Shown here piece after piece: positions 5,800 through 7,554 of a stretch of 7,554 nt of DNA (the stretch's first letter is position 1; each line of letters begins with the position of its first letter). A program made the position numbers and the translations under genes. This DNA comes from an uncultured Ruminococcus sp. (lineage in GTDB: Bacteria > Bacillota > Clostridia > Oscillospirales > Acutalibacteraceae): assembly GCA_902773245.1 (NCBI GenBank), contig CACYDY010000302.1, positions 1 through 7,554 on the forward strand. The letters run 5' to 3'. Below the pieces are notes generated by a model. That model was given only the letters and a program-made list of their open reading frames with translations. It was not told the origin of the DNA and did no database searches.

Positions 5800-6267
5800 T
5801 TACTCAATAAGACAAACCGCATGCGCGCAAATACCGGCTTCGCTGCCTGTGAAACCGAGATTTTCTTCAGTTGTTGCTTTGACATTGACCCGATCTTTGT
5901 CAATGTCGCAGACAGCGGCTATATTAGTTCTCATAAGGTCGATATGGGGTTTCATTTTTGGTTTTTGCGCGATAATCGTTGCGTCGATATTTGATATTTT
6001 GTATCCCTTTTTCTTGAGAATTTCGCACACCTCTTTCAACAGCTTCATGCTGTCGGCGTCCTTAAATTTCGGGTCGCTGTCGGGGAAAAGTCCGCCTATA
6101 TCTCCCAACGCCGCCGCTCCAAGAAGAGAATCCATTATCGCATGAGTAAGAACATCCGCGTCGGAATGTCCCAATAGTCCGAGTGTGTGGGGAATCTCAA
6201 CTCCGCCTATTATTAATTTTCTTCCGCTCACAAGCCTGTGAACGTCGTATCCATGACCTATTCTCAA
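5800..6267 (-). CDS. ispF: 2-C-methyl-D-erythritol 2,4-cyclodiphosphate synthase
   Basis: Converts CDP-methylerythritol 2-phosphate to methylerythritol cyclodiphosphate with release of CMP, in the MEP route to IPP and DMAPP; cytosolic homotrimer with an active-site metal at subunit interfaces. 155 residues, typical length. Metal ligands D8 and H10 lie in G-H-G-Y-D-V-H (4-10) and H42 follows L-L-G-H-S-D-A-D-V. F-P-D-S-D at 61-65 and K-A-T-T-E-E-N-L-G-F-T-G at 130-141 complete the family pattern. The start is TTG, overlapping the ispD stop as TTGA (4-base overlap). GAGGTG lies 9 bases upstream within the ispD end, and the conserved R-I-G-H-G-Y-D-V-H leaves no later start. The overlap predicts translational coupling to ispD. 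The gene is intact. Confidence 0.97.
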   Translation of the reverse strand: MRIGHGYDVHRLVSGRKLIIGGVEIPHTLGLLGHSDADVLTHAIMDSLLGAAALGDIGGLFPDSDPKFKDADSMKLLKEVCEILKKKGYKISNIDATIIAQKPKMKPHIDLMRTNIAAVCDIDKDRVNVKATTEENLGFTGSEAGICAHAVCLIE

Positions 6268-6971
6268 TTTGAATTACACCTCATTTTCATAAACGCTTCT
6301 GCTGTCGGTATATCCTCGGCAGTGGTTATTTTTATGTTTGTATAGCTTCCCGGCGTGATATGAACTTTTCCGCCGACGGACTCGATCAACTGACAATCAT
6401 CGGTAAAATTTTCACCGTTTTCAATTGCTTTTTGGTAAGCTTTGACATAGTCGCTTTTTGAAAAAACCTGCGGAGTCTGGATAATATAAAGCTTCTCTCT
6501 CGGGGGTGTGCTTACAACGGTCGAATTTTCGCAAATTTTGATCGTATCCTTGACCGAAACCGCAAGAGTAGACGCGCCAAATCTGATGGCGTCCGAAACA
6601 ACGCCGATAATATCTTTTTTTTCAACAAGCGGTCTTGCGCCGTCATGAATTGCGACAATATCGCAGATCTCACTGATTTGGGCAATTCCGTTTCCGACGG
6701 AATCCTGACGGGTATTTCCTCCGACGGTAAATTTCAACGGTATTTTCTGTTCATAATCACCTGCAAAAAGCGATTTGAAATTTTCAATATCCCACCCGGG
6801 ACAGACAACGATAATTTCGTCAACAATCCCCGAACCGACAAAAGCGGAAACCGTGTGCTGCAAAACGGTTTTGTCACAAATTTTCAGAAGCTGCTTGCTG
6901 ACATTCATTTGCATTCTCGAAGAAGAGCCTGCCGCAACGATAATCGCAGAAATAAACTTATTATTTAACAT
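6264..6971 (-). CDS. ispD: 2-C-methyl-D-erythritol 4-phosphate cytidylyltransferase
   Basis: Joins CTP and 2-C-methyl-D-erythritol 4-phosphate to form CDP-methylerythritol, the third step of the MEP pathway; cytosolic homodimer. 235 residues, normal length. Motifs in order: the nucleotide-binding A-A-G-S-S-S-R-M at 13-20 with K26 in S-K-Q; V-G-G-N-T-R-Q-D-S-V at 83-92; I-H-D-G-A-R-P at 108-114; K-D-T at 141-143; P-P-R at 156-158; Q-T-P-Q-V-F at 165-170; T-D-D at 190-192; and N-I-K-I-T at 212-216. K26, R158 and K214 correspond to the catalytic and substrate residues K27, R157 and K213 of E. coli IspD. GGAGG (mRNA sense of 6978-6982) stands 6 bases before the ATG. It sits 15 bases after the zinc-ribbon gene and overlaps ispF, so the three are one transcription unit. 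Confidence 0.97.
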   Translation of the reverse strand: MLNNKFISAIIVAAGSSSRMQMNVSKQLLKICDKTVLQHTVSAFVGSGIVDEIIVVCPGWDIENFKSLFAGDYEQKIPLKFTVGGNTRQDSVGNGIAQISEICDIVAIHDGARPLVEKKDIIGVVSDAIRFGASTLAVSVKDTIKICENSTVVSTPPREKLYIIQTPQVFSKSDYVKAYQKAIENGENFTDDCQLIESVGGKVHITPGSYTNIKITTAEDIPTAEAFMKMRCNSN

Positions 6972-6986
6972 AACAAACCTCCGTGT

Positions 6987-7457
6987 TCACAGCTTCATAA
7001 AAAAACCTGTAATAATATCGACAGCCGTCACGCAGGCAAAAACAATTAGAATAAACCCTACAAAAGAAACGAATCTGATGACCTTTCTTTTTAACGGCGA
7101 CATTTCCTCCCACTCGGGATTGTCGGGAAGAGCGAGTTTTTCGTAGTAGTCGGGAATTTCCATTGCGAAAACTCCGCCGAGAGCGTCAATACTTTTTTTC
7201 AAAAAGCTGATCGGTACATAATAAACATATCTGCCGTCCTGAACGCCCATTACCGGCGAAACCTTTGAAACGGTCTGCTCGGAGTAGGGAATTTTTTCTT
7301 TGACGAGCGTTTGTTCGACAATTCCTTTTTTGATTTCGTCAACCTCGACGAGTTTTACGGGCTGGTTCAGATCCAATTTTGCGGAAAATTTTCTTCCGCA
7401 TTCACAATTATTATCTTCCGAAAAAGAAATCTTCCTGCATTTTGAACAATATTTCAT
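6987..7457 (-). CDS. Zinc-ribbon, DUF2007-like, tail-anchored membrane protein
   Basis: 156 residues in three parts. The N-terminus has C4-x2-C7-x10-C18-x1-C20, a small zinc ribbon. The middle (about 34-95) has the layout of DUF2007-like putative signal-transducing domains: a V-K-L-V-E-V strand, a helix around E-I-K-K-G-I-V-E-Q-T-L, then Y-V-Y-Y-V-P and a closing helix. About 127-149 is a single hydrophobic helix after the basic K-R-K-V-I-R, with only a few residues beyond it, so the protein is likely tail-anchored with its ribbon in the cytosol. AGGAG (mRNA sense of 7466-7470) stands 8 bases before the ATG. It is the first gene after the operon promoter and precedes ispD by 15 bases. A role in isoprenoid or envelope control is only suggested by this position. 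Domains are read by eye. Confidence 0.82.
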   Translation of the reverse strand: MKYCSKCRKISFSEDNNCECGRKFSAKLDLNQPVKLVEVDEIKKGIVEQTLVKEKIPYSEQTVSKVSPVMGVQDGRYVYYVPISFLKKSIDALGGVFAMEIPDYYEKLALPDNPEWEEMSPLKRKVIRFVSFVGFILIVFACVTAVDIITGFFMKL

Positions 7458-7490
7458 TCTGCTGACTCCTTTAACTGTATTATTAATAAT

Positions 7491-7520
7491 ATCATACTAC
7501 ATCGGCTGTAGTTTTGTCAA
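7491..7520 (-). promoter_or_regulatory. Sigma-A-type promoter of the zinc-ribbon/ispD/ispF operon
   Basis: On the minus strand a perfect TTGACA (7515-7520) and TATGAT (7491-7496) are separated by 18 bases. Transcription would start near 7484, giving a leader of about 27 bases to the ATG at 7457. It serves the four minus-strand genes down to 4951. Confidence 0.8.
7496..7512. promoter_or_regulatory. Perfect dyad inside the promoter spacer, candidate operator
   Basis: ACTACA (7496-7501) and TGTAGT (7507-7512) form a perfect inverted repeat with a 5-base centre. It nearly fills the 18-base spacer and overlaps the last base of the -10, where a bound dimeric repressor would block RNA polymerase. 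The TACA...TGTA half-sites recall BlaI/MecI/CopY operators, but those have a 2-base centre, so the regulator is not identified. Confidence 0.45.
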
Positions 7521-7533
7521 ATGATGTTGATGT

Positions 7534-7553
7534 GCGGCCGCAGGCAATGCCGC
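7534..7553. other. GC-rich inverted repeat at the window edge
   Basis: GCGGC (7534-7538) and GCCGC (7549-7553) can pair, and the palindrome GCGGCCGC sits at 7534-7541. This GC-rich patch contrasts with the AT-rich promoter beside it. It may be part of a terminator or the end of a gene lying beyond the window, but the edge prevents a call. Confidence 0.25.
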
Positions 7554-7554
7554 C

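Noticed and set aside
1..7554. CRISPR array, tRNA, rRNA, insertion sequence or prophage genes
   Set aside because: No regularly spaced direct repeats, cloverleaf sequences, transposase or integrase frames are seen; the genes are chromosomal housekeeping types.

Overview
The window looks like core chromosome of a low-to-moderate GC Gram-positive anaerobe, most likely a clostridial (Oscillospiraceae/Ruminococcaceae-type) Bacillota. The signs are strong AGGAG-type ribosome binding sites, TTG starts, an LCP-family wall enzyme, the MEP isoprenoid pathway (ispD-ispF), and several small proteins of clostridial character. No mobile element, phage gene, tRNA, rRNA or CRISPR array is visible. The genus is an inference from protein style only.

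Layout. A secreted, membrane-anchored NEAT-like protein (45-623, +) is followed by metK (901-2100, +) behind its own strong promoter. The 283-bp gap after metK holds no gene but three successive inverted repeats: a 130-bp element with 19-bp arms (2111-2240), a bidirectional terminator (2259-2297), and a 14-bp perfect hairpin (2302-2349). The LytR-CpsA-Psr (LCP) ligase reads towards this gap from the other side (2384-3628, -). Next come a YfbR-type 5'-deoxynucleotidase (3861-4436, -) and, divergent from it, a 93-residue stand-alone relative of the C-terminal tail of anaerobic ribonucleotide reductase NrdD (4587-4868, +). A bidirectional terminator (4905-4949) separates that from a four-gene minus-strand operon. 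Read 5'->3' from 7457 down, the operon encodes a zinc-ribbon/DUF2007-like/tail-anchor membrane protein, IspD, IspF, and an unassigned 268-residue protein with a cysteine cluster followed by a motif resembling DarT-type ADP-ribosyltransferases. The operon has a consensus promoter (TTGACA-18-TATGAT) whose spacer carries a perfect dyad, a candidate operator.

How the genes work together. IspD and IspF catalyse steps of the MEP pathway to isoprenoid precursors, which feed undecaprenyl phosphate. LCP enzymes move wall polymers from undecaprenyl carriers to peptidoglycan, so the two share a lipid carrier although they are not co-transcribed. The YfbR and NrdD-like genes are divergent neighbours with a common deoxynucleotide theme. 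MetK makes S-adenosylmethionine.

Most of the window is housekeeping. The parts least explained by known biology are the structured DNA/RNA between metK and the LCP gene, the last gene of the isp operon, and the orphan NrdD-tail protein. None of these is proven to be a new system.
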